The notes beneath the pieces are model-generated. The model worked only from the letters and a program-made list of their open reading frames with translations. It made no database searches and was not told where the DNA came from. This document shows, piece by piece, positions 6,399 through 6,990 of a stretch of DNA of 6,990 bases; the first letter of the stretch is position 1; each line of letters begins with the position of its first letter. Source of the DNA: Aquificaceae bacterium (GTDB lineage Bacteria; Aquificota; Aquificia; Aquificales; Aquificaceae); contig WGFS01000112.1 in the NCBI GenBank assembly GCA_015492115.1, forward strand, positions 1 through 6,990, in the 5' to 3' direction. The position numbers were made by a program, and so were the translations under genes.

Positions 6399-6970
6399 CC
6401 CATCTTCTCCAGCAATAGAGCCAGGTCTTCCTTCGTATTCATGTTTATAAAGGAGGAGAGCTCGGGATCCAAGCCCTTCACCAAGTCTTCGGTCAGTCTT
6501 TTGTGGGGCAGACCCTCAAGAAATCCCACAACGCTTCTCCTACCGGATTCTATATAGCTCTCAAGCTCAGGAAGGAGCTTCCCTGAGTAGACCGCTGTGA
6601 GGGGGTAGAGCTTGCCCTCTATGGAGAAGAGGGTTACGGGTTCCTCGTAGCTATCTACGAGAAATCTTATGAGCTCCGGTTTTAAAAGGGGCATGTCTCC
6701 GCTGAGCACAACGACCCTGTCTCCCTCAGCCTTGCTGAGGGCTGTGTATATGCCCACGATGGGTGCCTGAAAGGGGAGGAGGTCTTCTATAACCGGAACT
6801 CCCGTATCCTTAAACTTACGGGCATCCTTGGTAACTATGTAAACCCTCTCGCACACCTTTTTTGCGTTATCAACCACGAGGTCTATGGTTCTTTTTGATT
6901 TAAGTCTGTAAAGGAGCTTGTCCTCTCCAAACCTCCTGCTCTGCCCCCCTGCAAGTATGAAGCACTCCAT
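6395..6970 (-). CDS. mobA: Molybdenum cofactor guanylyltransferase (MobA)
   Basis: Transfers GMP from GTP to Mo-molybdopterin, producing the MGD cofactor that bis-MGD enzymes such as NarB require; cytosolic. Numbering here starts from the GTG at 6973, one codon before the annotated ATG. The N-terminal nucleotide-binding loop is LAGGQSRRFGEDK (7-19). A PVIEDLLPFQAPIVGIYTAL stretch (60-79) replaces the more usual GPL version. VVLSGDMPLL (88-97) includes Asp93, the expected metal ligand. YPLTAVYSGKLLPELESYI (123-141), GRRSV (144-148) and FINMNTKEDL (175-184) complete the family pattern. The length, about 192 residues, is normal. GTG and ATG are adjacent; ATG at 6970 is preferred, giving MECFILAGG, a typical MobA beginning. 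The gene's last bases overlap the next start as ATGA. Its location near narB supports the function, although it lies on the opposite strand in another transcript. Confidence 0.93.
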   Translation of the reverse strand: MECFILAGGQSRRFGEDKLLYRLKSKRTIDLVVDNAKKVCERVYIVTKDARKFKDTGVPVIEDLLPFQAPIVGIYTALSKAEGDRVVVLSGDMPLLKPELIRFLVDSYEEPVTLFSIEGKLYPLTAVYSGKLLPELESYIESGRRSVVGFLEGLPHKRLTEDLVKGLDPELSSFINMNTKEDLALLLEKMG

Positions 6971-6976
6971 CACTCT

Positions 6977-6986
6977 TTAATATATA
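6977..6986 (-). promoter_or_regulatory. Possible -10 region upstream of mobA
   Basis: The minus strand reads TATATATTAA just before mobA, with a TATATT match to a -10 box about 8 bases from the ATG. If used, the message would have almost no leader. The -35 position lies beyond the window edge, so this rests on AT-richness alone. Confidence 0.3.
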
Positions 6987-6990
6987 GGAC

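Overview
The window looks like chromosomal DNA from a thermophilic, chemolithoautotrophic bacterium, most likely of the Aquificales (Aquifex/Hydrogenobacter/Hydrogenivirga group). This is inferred from overall character: Arg codons are mostly AGG/AGA, Ile codons mostly ATA, GC is near 50%, proteins are rich in Lys/Glu/Arg, genes are packed with overlaps, and Shine-Dalgarno sequences are often weak. No database comparison was possible. No tRNA, rRNA, CRISPR array, insertion sequence or prophage signal was seen.

Layout. Positions 1-43 are a short gap holding no gene that I can see. A Crp/Fnr-family regulator on the minus strand (44-733) is divergent from a plus-strand run of three genes: a NarB/NasA-type molybdenum nitrate reductase (773-2803), ferrochelatase HemH (2825-3781) and a DUF523 (TudS-like) protein with a shortened DUF1722-like tail (3768-4484). 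Only 39 bases separate the two divergent starts. The plus-strand run ends against a minus-strand run at a shared TTAA that gives each strand its stop codon. A hairpin followed by a T-rich tract overlaps this junction. The minus-strand run, in its transcription order from the right edge, is MobA (6970-6395), a FliJ-like/MotE-like fusion protein (6398-5583) and a class I/II PLP aminotransferase (5599-4481). These are joined by a 4-base ATGA overlap and a 17-base overlap. No gap between genes exceeds 40 bases.

How the genes fit together. NarB needs a bis-molybdopterin guanine dinucleotide cofactor and a [4Fe-4S] cluster. MobA, in the same window but on the opposite strand, attaches the GMP moiety of that cofactor. 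The divergent Crp/Fnr-type regulator is the obvious candidate controller of narB. HemH and the DUF523 protein are probably co-transcribed with narB, but they have no clear mechanistic link to nitrate reduction beyond shared iron and sulfur chemistry.

The most unusual element is the 271-residue protein at 5583-6398. It joins a FliJ-like cytoplasmic coiled coil to a membrane/signal segment and then to a MotE-like periplasmic coiled coil with an MgtE-N-like end, all in one reading frame. It lies between two metabolic genes, not in a flagellar cluster.
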